Source of the DNA: an uncultured Porphyromonadaceae bacterium
GTDB taxonomy: Bacteria; Bacteroidota; Bacteroidia; Bacteroidales; Muribaculaceae
Direction of reading: 5' to 3'
DNA length: 6,289 nt
Assembly (NCBI GenBank): GCA_947177595.1
Contig: CAMWUZ010000099.1
Location: 1-6,289 of the forward strand
This document shows, one piece after another, positions 1 through 6,289 of this stretch. Position numbers and translations under genes: made by a program. The notes beneath the pieces are model-generated. The model saw nothing but the letters and a program-made list of their open reading frames with translations. It ran no database searches and was not told the DNA's origin. The number at the start of each line of letters is the position of its first letter. Within the stretch, counting starts at the first letter, position 1.

Positions 1-917
1 GTATTATCACTACTCCGCGTCATCATGCATATCTTAAAATTTCAGAAGGGTGCGATCGGTTTTGTGCGTTTTGTGCTATTCCTCTGATTACAGGCAGGCA
101 CCATTCGCGTACTCCTCAGGAAATTGAAGCCGAGGTGAAAATGCTTGTTGGTCGTGGAGTAAAGGAATTTAATATAATTGCTCAGGATCTGTCGGCATAC
201 GGCACAGATTTATCCGCAGACCGAAAAAGCGTACTGGCAGATTTATTGAAACGCTTGTCTGACATAGAGGGAGTGGAGTGGCTGAGATTGCATTATGCAT
301 ATCCTGCAGGTTTCCCAAAAGACATACTTCCCGTAATGGCTGAAAGGGATAATGTTTGCAAATATCTTGATATAGCCCTCCAGCATATCAGTGATAAAGT
401 GCTGAAAGCGATGAGACGCAAAGTAGGTAAGAGGGAAACACTTGAGCTTCTGGAAGAAATTCGCTCAGGAGTGCCGGGTATTCATCTGCGAACCACTTTG
501 ATGACCGGATTTCCGGGCGAAGGAGAAGAGGAATTTGCAGAATTGCTAAAATTTGTAAAAGATCAACGCTTTGAGCGGATGGGCGCATTCGCATACTGTG
601 AAGAAGAGGGTACTTTCGCTGCAAAAAATTATAGGGATGATATTCCTCAATCGGTAAAAGAGAAGCGTTTGGATGCCTTAATGGAGGCGCAGCAGGAAAT
701 TTCTGAAGAAATTCAGAATTCAAAAGTCGGCTCGGTACTCAAAGTTATGGTTGACAGGGAAGATGCCGATTATTTTATCGGCAGAACGGAATGGGACTCG
801 CCGGAGGTTGATCCTGAGGTTATGATAGCAAAGGAATCCGGAATCAAGCGCGGAGAGTTTTGTAATGTAAAAATAACAGAGGCTTTACCATTTGAATTGA
901 TTGGTATAAAGGAATAG
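1..917 (+). CDS. rimO: Ribosomal protein S12 methylthiotransferase RimO, 5'-truncated by the window edge
   Basis: RimO is a radical SAM enzyme that adds a beta-methylthio group to a conserved aspartate of ribosomal protein S12. The reading frame is open from position 3, so the gene starts upstream; the ATG at 135 lies inside the catalytic domain and is not the start. About 304 residues are visible. The missing part is the N-terminal MTTase (UPF0004) domain, roughly 130 residues judging from usual family length. The radical SAM cluster motif Cx3Cx2C (CDRFCAFC) has its cysteine codons at 51-53, 63-65 and 72-74, within the RimO-typical context 'YLKISEGCDRFCAFCAIP' followed by 'GRHHSR'. 'EFNIIAQDLSAYGTDL' and 'LRTTLMTGFPGE' are further RimO-type blocks. 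The C-terminal ~60 residues form a TRAM domain with 'GRTEWDSPEVDPEV', which separates RimO from its tRNA-modifying relative MiaB. It ends 2 nt before the next gene. Identity is firm; only the 5' end is unseen. Confidence 0.96.
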   Translation, partial: IITTPRHHAYLKISEGCDRFCAFCAIPLITGRHHSRTPQEIEAEVKMLVGRGVKEFNIIAQDLSAYGTDLSADRKSVLADLLKRLSDIEGVEWLRLHYAYPAGFPKDILPVMAERDNVCKYLDIALQHISDKVLKAMRRKVGKRETLELLEEIRSGVPGIHLRTTLMTGFPGEGEEEFAELLKFVKDQRFERMGAFAYCEEEGTFAAKNYRDDIPQSVKEKRLDALMEAQQEISEEIQNSKVGSVLKVMVDREDADYFIGRTEWDSPEVDPEVMIAKESGIKRGEFCNVKITEALPFELIGIKE

Positions 918-919
918 AG

Positions 920-1993
920 ATGTTGGATAAGGATAATAAATATGTACAGGTTGCAGAAAGATGTTTGGAAATGAACATCCCTTTTGCACTATATATGTTT
1001 CCTGATGACGAATCTTTTCATTTTGTCGCCGCGCAAAAGGTTAAAGATATATCAGTAGCAGATTTCTGTGAAAAATCTCCAGCCGGTACCTTTGCTATAT
1101 CTCCCTTTATCCCAAGTAAAACAATTGAAGTGATTGTGCCGCAACTCACACCGGAAGACATATTGGAGCTGAAAACTGTTGTTTGTGAATCAGGAAATGA
1201 GAATTTTCCGTTTGAAACGACATTTGAAGAGTATTCGCAGTCTGCTGCCACTGTAATTAGCTTGTTGAAGCAATCCGGAGGGAAAGTGGTATTGAGTCGG
1301 GTTATTGTTGCTGAAGGGAAGAATCCGATATCGGTGGCTCTATCATATTTCAGCTCATTACCTTCAACTTTCCGCTCTATCTTCTATACGCCGTCAAAAG
1401 GCATCTGGTTGGGAGCTACCCCGGAGATTCTTGCCGCATATTCAGCAATAGATAAGAAATTGCATACCATGTCCCTTGCCGGTACAAGACTGTATGGTAC
1501 AGACGGGGAGTGGGATGAAAAAAATATAGAGGAACATAATTTCGTTACTGATTTTATCAGAAGTGTCCTTACTGACAGGTGTGGCAAAATAAAAATCTCG
1601 GCTCCGTTTTCATTGCGATACGATTCGGTGGAGCATCTTTGTGAAACAATAGAGGCGCATGATGTCACCGATTTTGCAAGTGTTTTGAGCAATCTGTCTC
1701 CGACCCCGGCGGTGTGTGGCACTCCGAGAGATTTCGCTCTTGATGCCATACGGCAGGCAGAAGCTCACTCCAGAGATTGCTATGGAGGATGGCTTGGAGT
1801 AAAAGCCGGCGGCGAAATAAGAACTTTTGTGAATCTTCGTTGCACGAAGATATATCCCGGTAAAAATACCGGTACCAATATATATATGGTGTATGCAGGT
1901 GGGGGCTTTACCGCTGAGTCTGTGATTGAGGATGAATGGAGTGAAGCCGGACAGAAAGCATCGTCATTATTGAAATTTTTAAAACGGATGTAA
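920..1993 (+). CDS. menF: Isochorismate synthase (MenF/EntC family)
   Basis: Predicted cytosolic, Mg-dependent enzyme converting chorismate to isochorismate, the first step of menaquinone synthesis. The 357-residue product is a little shorter than E. coli EntC (391) and MenF (431), mainly in the N-terminal part. The chorismate-binding fold is complete: 'KVVLSR' at 122-127 with the general-base lysine K122, 'LGATPEIL' at 164-171 with the probable general acid E169, 'SLAGTR' at 185-190, the 'EEH' metal-site segment at 204-206, 'LSPTPAVCGTPRDFAL' at 259-274, 'CYGGWLG' at 287-293, and a terminal metal-binding segment with E339, E342 and K346. The LSPTPAVCG and CYGGWLG blocks fit isochorismate synthases better than anthranilate or aminodeoxychorismate synthases. 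The start at 920, 2 nt after the rimO stop, is the only upstream Met that keeps the family length. No menD, menB, menC or menE follows; a siderophore or salicylate role is not indicated by the neighbours. Confidence 0.9.
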   Translation: MLDKDNKYVQVAERCLEMNIPFALYMFPDDESFHFVAAQKVKDISVADFCEKSPAGTFAISPFIPSKTIEVIVPQLTPEDILELKTVVCESGNENFPFETTFEEYSQSAATVISLLKQSGGKVVLSRVIVAEGKNPISVALSYFSSLPSTFRSIFYTPSKGIWLGATPEILAAYSAIDKKLHTMSLAGTRLYGTDGEWDEKNIEEHNFVTDFIRSVLTDRCGKIKISAPFSLRYDSVEHLCETIEAHDVTDFASVLSNLSPTPAVCGTPRDFALDAIRQAEAHSRDCYGGWLGVKAGGEIRTFVNLRCTKIYPGKNTGTNIYMVYAGGGFTAESVIEDEWSEAGQKASSLLKFLKRM

Positions 1994-1996
1994 CAG

Positions 1997-3427
1997 ATGG
2001 ATAAAAATGAGAAAAAGGGCAGTCCTGCCATCGCTATATTTATCGCAGTGACATTGGTTGCTGCCGCATCCTTTGCACCGTTGAAAAAATGGAGTTCGGG
2101 AGTATTGAAGGATTTCAGTCTGGTATCTGATGTGCTGTACGACTCGCTACTGATAGATGATGAGGATGTAGAAGATACCATTGCTCTTCCAGACATAGAT
2201 CCGGCACTTCTCATTGCCATGCAGTCGGATACAGTAAAACCTAAAAAAGTTATTAAGGAGGAGGCTGACTCTTTATGTGGAGAAGATGTGGAAGAAGATG
2301 AGCCGGTATTACCCGAACCTATATCTGTTGAAAGAACGGAATCCGGTATTCTTCCTATAGAAGATTATTCTCCCTCCGGCAATGGACTCTCGAATTTGAA
2401 ATCAGCGTTGAATTCGGGTAGATTGGCAAGAATAGCTATTGTAGGAGACAGCTATATCGAGGGTGATATATTCGCTCAGGATGTCAGGGAGAAATTACAG
2501 ACAATTTATGGCGGAAGTGGAGTGGGATATATGAATATGTATTCGGAATTTCCCGGTTTCAGACGCTCTGTAAGGCAGAGTGGCAAAGGTTGGACAATTC
2601 ACATGGCAGGTAAATCAGGTTCCAAAGACAAATATATGGGGTTGTGGGAAAATTATTTCACATCAGATGGCAATGCATTTTCTCAATATAAGGGAACTGA
2701 AAAGCCGGCTCATGTTGATTCTTGGAGTATATCAAAATTTCTTTTTATCGCGCCTGATGATTGCAAAATAAAGATAAAAGCTAATGAAATCGAGTCGGAA
2801 CATAAGGTAACAGGTTCTGAATATGTGCAGTATGTGGAAGTCGTGGTGCCGGGTACTAATGATTTGTCTATATCAGTGGCTTCTTCCTCTATAATTGGTC
2901 TCGGCGTATGGCTTGATTCCGAGAGGGGAGTCAGTGTGGATTGTATGTCGTCACGCGGATTCTCAGGAGTCACATTGGCGAGTATAAATCCGTCAATTGC
3001 CGCAGAATCCAGACGGGTGATTGATTATGATCTGATTGTGCTTGAATTCGGAATAAATGCTCTTACGGCAAAACAGAAGGATTACTCTGTTTATTGTAAA
3101 AGAATGGTAAATGTTGTCAGACATTTGAGAGAATGCTATCCCAACGCCGATTTTCTGTTGATGGGTATCGGAGACAGGGGACAAAAAAAAGGGACTTCGG
3201 TTAAAAGTATGAGCACGGTACCCAACATGATTGAGGCACAGAGAACCGTTGCGCGTATGGCAGGGTGCCTATTCTGGGATACAAGAGCTGCGATGGGTGG
3301 CGAGAATGCGATTGTCGAATGGTCTAAGAAAGGAATGGCTAATAAAGATTATATCCATCTTACTCACAAAGGTGGCGCCACTCTTGCAGAGGAGTTTGTT
3401 AACGCTTTGGAGCAGAAATTAAAATGA
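1997..3427 (+). CDS. Membrane-anchored periplasmic SGNH/GDSL-fold protein, putative glycan O-acyltransferase or esterase
   Basis: 476 residues. A hydrophobic segment at about 11-27 behind a short lysine-containing N-terminus looks like an uncleaved signal anchor, leaving the rest in the periplasm. Residues ~50-125 are a low-complexity acidic and proline-containing spacer. The SGNH fold follows: block I 'VGDSYIEGD' at 149-157 with nucleophile S152, then 'YGGSGVGY' at 171-178; a beta-rich insert at about 195-315; block II 'SSRGFSG' with G321; block III 'FGINAL' at 351-356 with N354; block V 'DYIHLTHKG' with D451 and H454. The Ser-Asp-His triad is therefore complete. The order of blocks and the insert resemble the next gene, so the two are probably paralogues. 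The start lies 3 nt after the menF stop and is the only Met before the anchor. With the MBOAT gene downstream, a role like PatB, AlgJ/AlgX or the esterase Ape1 is inferred; transferase and hydrolase cannot be told apart by sequence reading, and the substrate is unknown. Confidence 0.8.
   Translation: MDKNEKKGSPAIAIFIAVTLVAAASFAPLKKWSSGVLKDFSLVSDVLYDSLLIDDEDVEDTIALPDIDPALLIAMQSDTVKPKKVIKEEADSLCGEDVEEDEPVLPEPISVERTESGILPIEDYSPSGNGLSNLKSALNSGRLARIAIVGDSYIEGDIFAQDVREKLQTIYGGSGVGYMNMYSEFPGFRRSVRQSGKGWTIHMAGKSGSKDKYMGLWENYFTSDGNAFSQYKGTEKPAHVDSWSISKFLFIAPDDCKIKIKANEIESEHKVTGSEYVQYVEVVVPGTNDLSISVASSSIIGLGVWLDSERGVSVDCMSSRGFSGVTLASINPSIAAESRRVIDYDLIVLEFGINALTAKQKDYSVYCKRMVNVVRHLRECYPNADFLLMGIGDRGQKKGTSVKSMSTVPNMIEAQRTVARMAGCLFWDTRAAMGGENAIVEWSKKGMANKDYIHLTHKGGATLAEEFVNALEQKLK
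3424..3427 (+). other. ATGA stop-start overlap between the two SGNH genes
   Basis: The start codon of the second SGNH gene (ATG 3424-3426) overlaps the stop codon of the first (TGA 3425-3427). This arrangement is typical of translational coupling and suggests matched production of the two proteins. The sequence just upstream is A-rich with no clear Shine-Dalgarno motif, which is usual for Bacteroidota and makes re-initiation by terminating ribosomes plausible. Confidence 0.65.
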
Positions 3428-4719
3428 GAGGTTTCTTATTTCTGATATTATTTTTTTCACAACTTGTAGTTTGCGCGCAGGTCGCTGATCCGGATACGGA
3501 TGATCAGAATGACACCGAGGTGCGTGAAAGGGGAGTTGTGCTATATAATGACGGAAAGATAGACAGTGGGCAGATTCCTTCTTTTATCAAAAGAGGTGCC
3601 AATAAGATACAGTTTAACGGTGCAGACTGGAGCGCTCTCAGAGAAGCGGCGGCAAATACCGGAACAGATGTTTTCTCAATCGTGCATATCGGCGACAGCC
3701 ATATTCAGGCAGAAATCGGCACATCAGTTACCAGAGAAATGCTTCAACTTGATTTTGGTAATGCCGGTAGAGGACTTTTGTCTCCGCTGAGACTTTCTGG
3801 GACTAATCAGCCTACAGACTATGCGATAGAAAGTGGAAGCCGGTGGCAGTCAGAGAAGGTAATGCGTCCACCATGGAATCATTCGATGGGTTTTAACGGA
3901 ACTTCGCTGACGCTTGCAGGAAACAGGGGAAATTTGCGAATTTATACTGCAGACGGAGAGGAAAGCTATAATCCGTTTACCTCGATACGTCTTTTCTATG
4001 AAGGACAGCTTACGGTTACAGGTGTGGCTAATGAGTATGGGATGCCTGTGCCATATAAAGTCAAGTCAAGTACTGGCTATGTTGATATTTCTCTATGGCA
4101 GTCACTTACTGTTGCAGACATAACTTTTGAAACATCAATGGGTTTTACTTTTTTCTGCGCATCTGTTACCAATGAGCGCCCGGGGTTGATTTACAACGCA
4201 ATAGGTAATAACGGAGCGACTTATTATACTTATAACCGGCTTGGTAAAACAGCCACAGGAATTAAAGATCTTTCTCCGAATCTAATTATAGTGTCGCTTG
4301 GCGCCAATGAAGCGTTTGGCAGACTTGATATACTTGAATTCCGGCGCAATCTGAATAATTTCGTTACATCACTCAAACAAAATAATCCTGAAGCCGAAAT
4401 ATTGCTTGTTACTCCTATGGAGTGTCAGAAAAGCGTTGTGCGTCGCACAGGGACAGGTCGGAGAGTGCGTCGCGTGAAAAGTTATACTGTAAATACGAAT
4501 ATTCTGCCAATACGCAACGAGATTTTGCGGTATGGCAGAGAAAAAAATATAGCCACATACGACTGGTATGATGTTGCTGGCGGTACCGGAGCATCTTCCT
4601 TGTGGATAAACCGGGATCTTTATAGCGGAGATAAGGTGCATCACACATCTTCAGGCTATAAGGTTGCAGGAAAACTTATGTATGAGGCAATTATTAACGC
4701 ATTAATACCCAAGAAATAA
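3424..4719 (+). CDS. Secreted SGNH/GDSL-fold protein, putative partner of the MBOAT acyltransferase
   Basis: 431 residues. A signal peptide is clear at 1-18, with cleavage expected after 'VVCA' so that the mature protein begins with Gln, as is common in Bacteroidota. The cysteine is not in a good lipobox because the residue before it is Val, so a lipoprotein is less likely. The SGNH blocks are: block I 'IGDSHIQAE' at 89-97 with nucleophile S92; 'FGNAGRG' at 111-117; a beta-rich stretch at about 140-255; block II 'IGNNGA' with G261; block III 'LGANEAF' at 292-298 with N295; block V 'DKVHHT' with D403 and H406. A strongly basic run lies at 339-352 between blocks III and V. Block I and its following segment align with the upstream SGNH protein (shared GDSxI, RExLQ and GxxGxG), indicating an old duplication. 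An SGNH domain with a beta insert after block I recalls Ape1-type peptidoglycan O-acetylesterases, but also fits transferases. Function on an envelope glycan is inferred from the MBOAT neighbour; the acceptor is unknown. Confidence 0.82.
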   Translation: MRGFLFLILFFSQLVVCAQVADPDTDDQNDTEVRERGVVLYNDGKIDSGQIPSFIKRGANKIQFNGADWSALREAAANTGTDVFSIVHIGDSHIQAEIGTSVTREMLQLDFGNAGRGLLSPLRLSGTNQPTDYAIESGSRWQSEKVMRPPWNHSMGFNGTSLTLAGNRGNLRIYTADGEESYNPFTSIRLFYEGQLTVTGVANEYGMPVPYKVKSSTGYVDISLWQSLTVADITFETSMGFTFFCASVTNERPGLIYNAIGNNGATYYTYNRLGKTATGIKDLSPNLIIVSLGANEAFGRLDILEFRRNLNNFVTSLKQNNPEAEILLVTPMECQKSVVRRTGTGRRVRRVKSYTVNTNILPIRNEILRYGREKNIATYDWYDVAGGTGASSLWINRDLYSGDKVHHTSSGYKVAGKLMYEAIINALIPKK

Positions 4720-4721
4720 AG

Positions 4722-6245
4722 ATGGATAAAATAACCGGCTTTTTCTCCGGCTTCGATATAGATAAAGTATGGCAGGTATTGAAATTCGATGCCGCCAATC
4801 CCTTGCTTTTCAATACTGGTCTGTTTTTACTCCTGTTCGTAGGATTTATTATAATATACCGTATATTAAGAAAATGCAAGTGGCTGAAACTGATTTTTGT
4901 AATTCTTTTTTCCCTGTATTTCTATTATAAATCTTCCGCCGAATACTGTTTTATACTTCTGGGAGTATGTGTAAGTGACTATGTGCTCGGTATTCTGATG
5001 GGCTCTGCTAAAAGAAACTGGGTGCGGAGGATTATAGTTGCGGTGAATGTGATAATAAATGTTGGAATGCTGGTGTATTTCAAATATTTCAATCTGCTAC
5101 TCAGTACAATAGCTAATTTCAGCGGACAGGAATTTGACGCTCTTGATATTATTCTTCCGGCTGGTATCTCTTTCTTCACATTCAGGTCGATAAGTTATAT
5201 AGTTGACATATATCGAGGTGAAATTGAGTCCTGTACTGATTTCCTCGCCTATACATTCTACCTCACTTTCTTCCCGCCGCTGCTTGCAGGTCCCGTTGTC
5301 AGGGCAAAGGATATGCTTCCGCAGGTTAAACTGAATCCGGAGGCTTCAAGGATAATGGTGGGAGAAGGTATGTTTTTGATTATAATAGGTCTTGTAAAAA
5401 AGGTAATAGTCGCCGACTACATCAGTCAGAATTTCGTGGATCGAATTTTTGATAATCCCTCTCTGTACAGTGGTTTCGAGAATCTGATGGGTATGTATGG
5501 ATTCACGATTCAACTATATTGTGATTTTTCCGGCTACAGTGACATGGCAATAGGTATTGCATTGCTCCTTGGCTATCGTTTCATCGATAATTTCCGTTCT
5601 CCATTAAAATCCCAGAGTCCCACAGAGTTCTGGCGCAGATGGCATATCTCATTATCTACATGGCTTAGGGACTATGTTTATATTCCTATGGGTGGTAACC
5701 GCTGTTCAAAGACCCGCCGTAATATCAATCAGATGAACACCATGCTTATAGGAGGTTTATGGCACGGTGCGTCATGGATGTATCTGATATGGGGCGGTCT
5801 GCAGGGAATATTTCTTATCGGTCACAAAGAGTTGAAAGGCGTATTCGGTAAAAAAGCAGTGGACAAATCAGAAGAGGTAAAGAAAGAAAAATCAAGATGG
5901 CGTGTTATCGCAAACATATTCCTGACATTCAACCTTATTGCTATCAGTTTTGTATTTTTCCGAGCCAGATCAATGGAAACAGTGCGTGAAATGGCGAATC
6001 AGATATTCCATAACTTCCACATCTCTGTGGCTCCGCAATTTATCGAAGGTTATCTGATGATTGTAATAGCTATAGTTGGCGCGTATCTGATGCATTTTGC
6101 GCCTGAGCGTTGGACCCATAAGCTCAAAGGAAAATATATAGCTATGCCACTTGTATTACAAGCTATTATTCTCGCCATAATTATTTTGATAATAATTCAG
6201 GTGAGAAGCAGTGAGATTGTGCCCTTTATTTACTTGCAGTATTAA
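4722..6245 (+). CDS. MBOAT-family membrane O-acyltransferase (AlgI/PatA/DltB-like)
   Basis: 507 residues, a usual length for bacterial AlgI-like MBOATs, with about 11-12 hydrophobic segments (for example ~30-48, 55-69, 74-94, 104-121, 214-232, 398-414, 443-458, 475-493). Family motifs are intact: 'LPAGISFFTFRSISYIVD' at 145-162, 'FFPPLLAGPVVRA' at 183-195, 'VKKVIVADY' at 225-233, 'QLYCDFSGYSDMAIG' at 264-278, 'EFWRRWHISLSTWLRDY' at 302-318 and 'GGLWHGASW' at 344-352. H348 is the expected invariant catalytic histidine and H308 the second conserved one. A charged cytosolic loop lies at ~368-395. The protein ends in 'FIYLQY', close to the C-terminal FxYxxF motif linked to acyl transfer in this superfamily. 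Such proteins take an acyl group, usually acetyl from acetyl-CoA, in the cytosol and present it at the periplasmic face to an SGNH partner; two such partners are encoded just upstream. It starts 2 nt after the previous stop. The family is certain; acyl group and acceptor (peptidoglycan, capsule or other glycan) are not. Confidence 0.93.
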   Translation: MDKITGFFSGFDIDKVWQVLKFDAANPLLFNTGLFLLLFVGFIIIYRILRKCKWLKLIFVILFSLYFYYKSSAEYCFILLGVCVSDYVLGILMGSAKRNWVRRIIVAVNVIINVGMLVYFKYFNLLLSTIANFSGQEFDALDIILPAGISFFTFRSISYIVDIYRGEIESCTDFLAYTFYLTFFPPLLAGPVVRAKDMLPQVKLNPEASRIMVGEGMFLIIIGLVKKVIVADYISQNFVDRIFDNPSLYSGFENLMGMYGFTIQLYCDFSGYSDMAIGIALLLGYRFIDNFRSPLKSQSPTEFWRRWHISLSTWLRDYVYIPMGGNRCSKTRRNINQMNTMLIGGLWHGASWMYLIWGGLQGIFLIGHKELKGVFGKKAVDKSEEVKKEKSRWRVIANIFLTFNLIAISFVFFRARSMETVREMANQIFHNFHISVAPQFIEGYLMIVIAIVGAYLMHFAPERWTHKLKGKYIAMPLVLQAIILAIIILIIIQVRSSEIVPFIYLQY

Positions 6246-6287
6246 AAGTCAGAAGACCAGAGAATAATATTCTCAGGAGTGGACTTT
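6245..6287. repeat. Imperfect inverted repeat just after the MBOAT gene
   Basis: The core 6260-6274 (GAGAATA-A-TATTCTC) is a perfect 7-nt inverted repeat around a central A. It is flanked by an A/A mismatch and then CC/GG pairs (6257-6258 with 6276-6277). An outer pair AAAGTC (6245-6250) and GACTTT (6282-6287) can extend the structure across an asymmetric internal loop. The transcript could fold into a hairpin right after the last stop codon, which would suit an operon end or 3' stabilising element. No T-run follows before the window ends, so a classical intrinsic terminator is not supported. A palindromic protein-binding site for the next gene is an alternative. The structure is short and AT-rich and could be chance. 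Confidence 0.35.
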
Positions 6288-6289
6288 GG

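Noticed and set aside
135..137. ATG at 135 as the start of the first gene
   Set aside because: The frame is open back to position 3 and encodes the radical SAM cysteine motif at 51-74; starting at 135 would remove the catalytic core, so the gene is simply cut by the window edge.
1873..1887. Short AT repeat (AATATATATATGG) in menF
   Set aside because: It encodes Asn-Ile-Tyr-Met within the conserved C-terminal part of the enzyme and is too short to be a meaningful repeat; no frameshift is seen around it.
2255..2277. AAGGAGGAGG followed by ATG at 2275, resembling a strong ribosome binding site with a start codon
   Set aside because: It lies inside the acidic spacer of the first SGNH gene, the purine run encodes Lys-Glu-Glu, and the ATG is out of frame, reaching a stop after about eight codons.
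3466..3480. Lipoprotein signal (VVC-A) in the secreted SGNH protein
   Set aside because: The position before the Cys is Val rather than Gly, Ala or Ser, and cleavage after Ala before Gln fits ordinary signal peptidase I processing, which is common in Bacteroidota.
4369..4648. Open frames on the minus strand opposite the 3' part of the second SGNH gene
   Set aside because: Two overlapping minus-strand frames here give Cys/His-rich translations with no recognisable domain, and they lie fully within a convincing plus-strand gene.
6279..6289. Possible Bacteroides-type -7 promoter element (TAnnTTTG) at the right edge
   Set aside because: Only the TTTG half is present; the TA is replaced by GG and no matching -33 element was seen, so this is not supportable as a promoter.

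Overview
The window reads as a piece of a Bacteroidales (phylum Bacteroidota) chromosome. The main clues are the close match of the first gene to RimO, an envelope cassette of a kind common in this phylum, a secreted protein with the typical 'AQ' signal-peptide cleavage site, and gene starts preceded by A-rich sequence rather than strong Shine-Dalgarno motifs. A gut Bacteroidales lineage (for example Muribaculaceae or Bacteroides-like) is plausible, but genus cannot be fixed from this sequence.

All coding is on the + strand and fills almost the whole window. Five genes follow with junctions of +2, +3, -4 and +2 nt: (1) the 3' two thirds of rimO (1-917), ribosomal protein S12 methylthiotransferase; (2) an isochorismate synthase of the MenF/EntC family (920-1993); (3) a membrane-anchored periplasmic SGNH/GDSL-fold protein (1997-3427); (4) a secreted SGNH/GDSL-fold protein (3424-4719); (5) a polytopic MBOAT-family O-acyltransferase related to AlgI/PatA/DltB (4722-6245). 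The last 44 nt are non-coding and contain an imperfect inverted repeat. There is no internal space for a promoter, so one polycistronic transcript starting upstream of the window is the simplest reading. No tRNA, rRNA, CRISPR, insertion sequence or phage sequence was seen.

Genes 3 to 5 form the most interesting unit. An MBOAT protein paired with SGNH proteins is the architecture of envelope O-acetylation systems such as AlgI/J/X for alginate and PatA/PatB for peptidoglycan, the latter with the esterase Ape1. The MBOAT would bring an acyl group, probably acetyl, across the inner membrane, and the periplasmic SGNH proteins would place it on, or remove it from, a glycan. The two SGNH proteins look like diverged paralogues, each with a long beta-rich insert between the nucleophile block and the second block. 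This raises the possibility of a transferase/esterase pair. The acceptor polymer is unknown. The first two genes are housekeeping (ribosome modification, menaquinone branch) and may share only transcription with the cassette.
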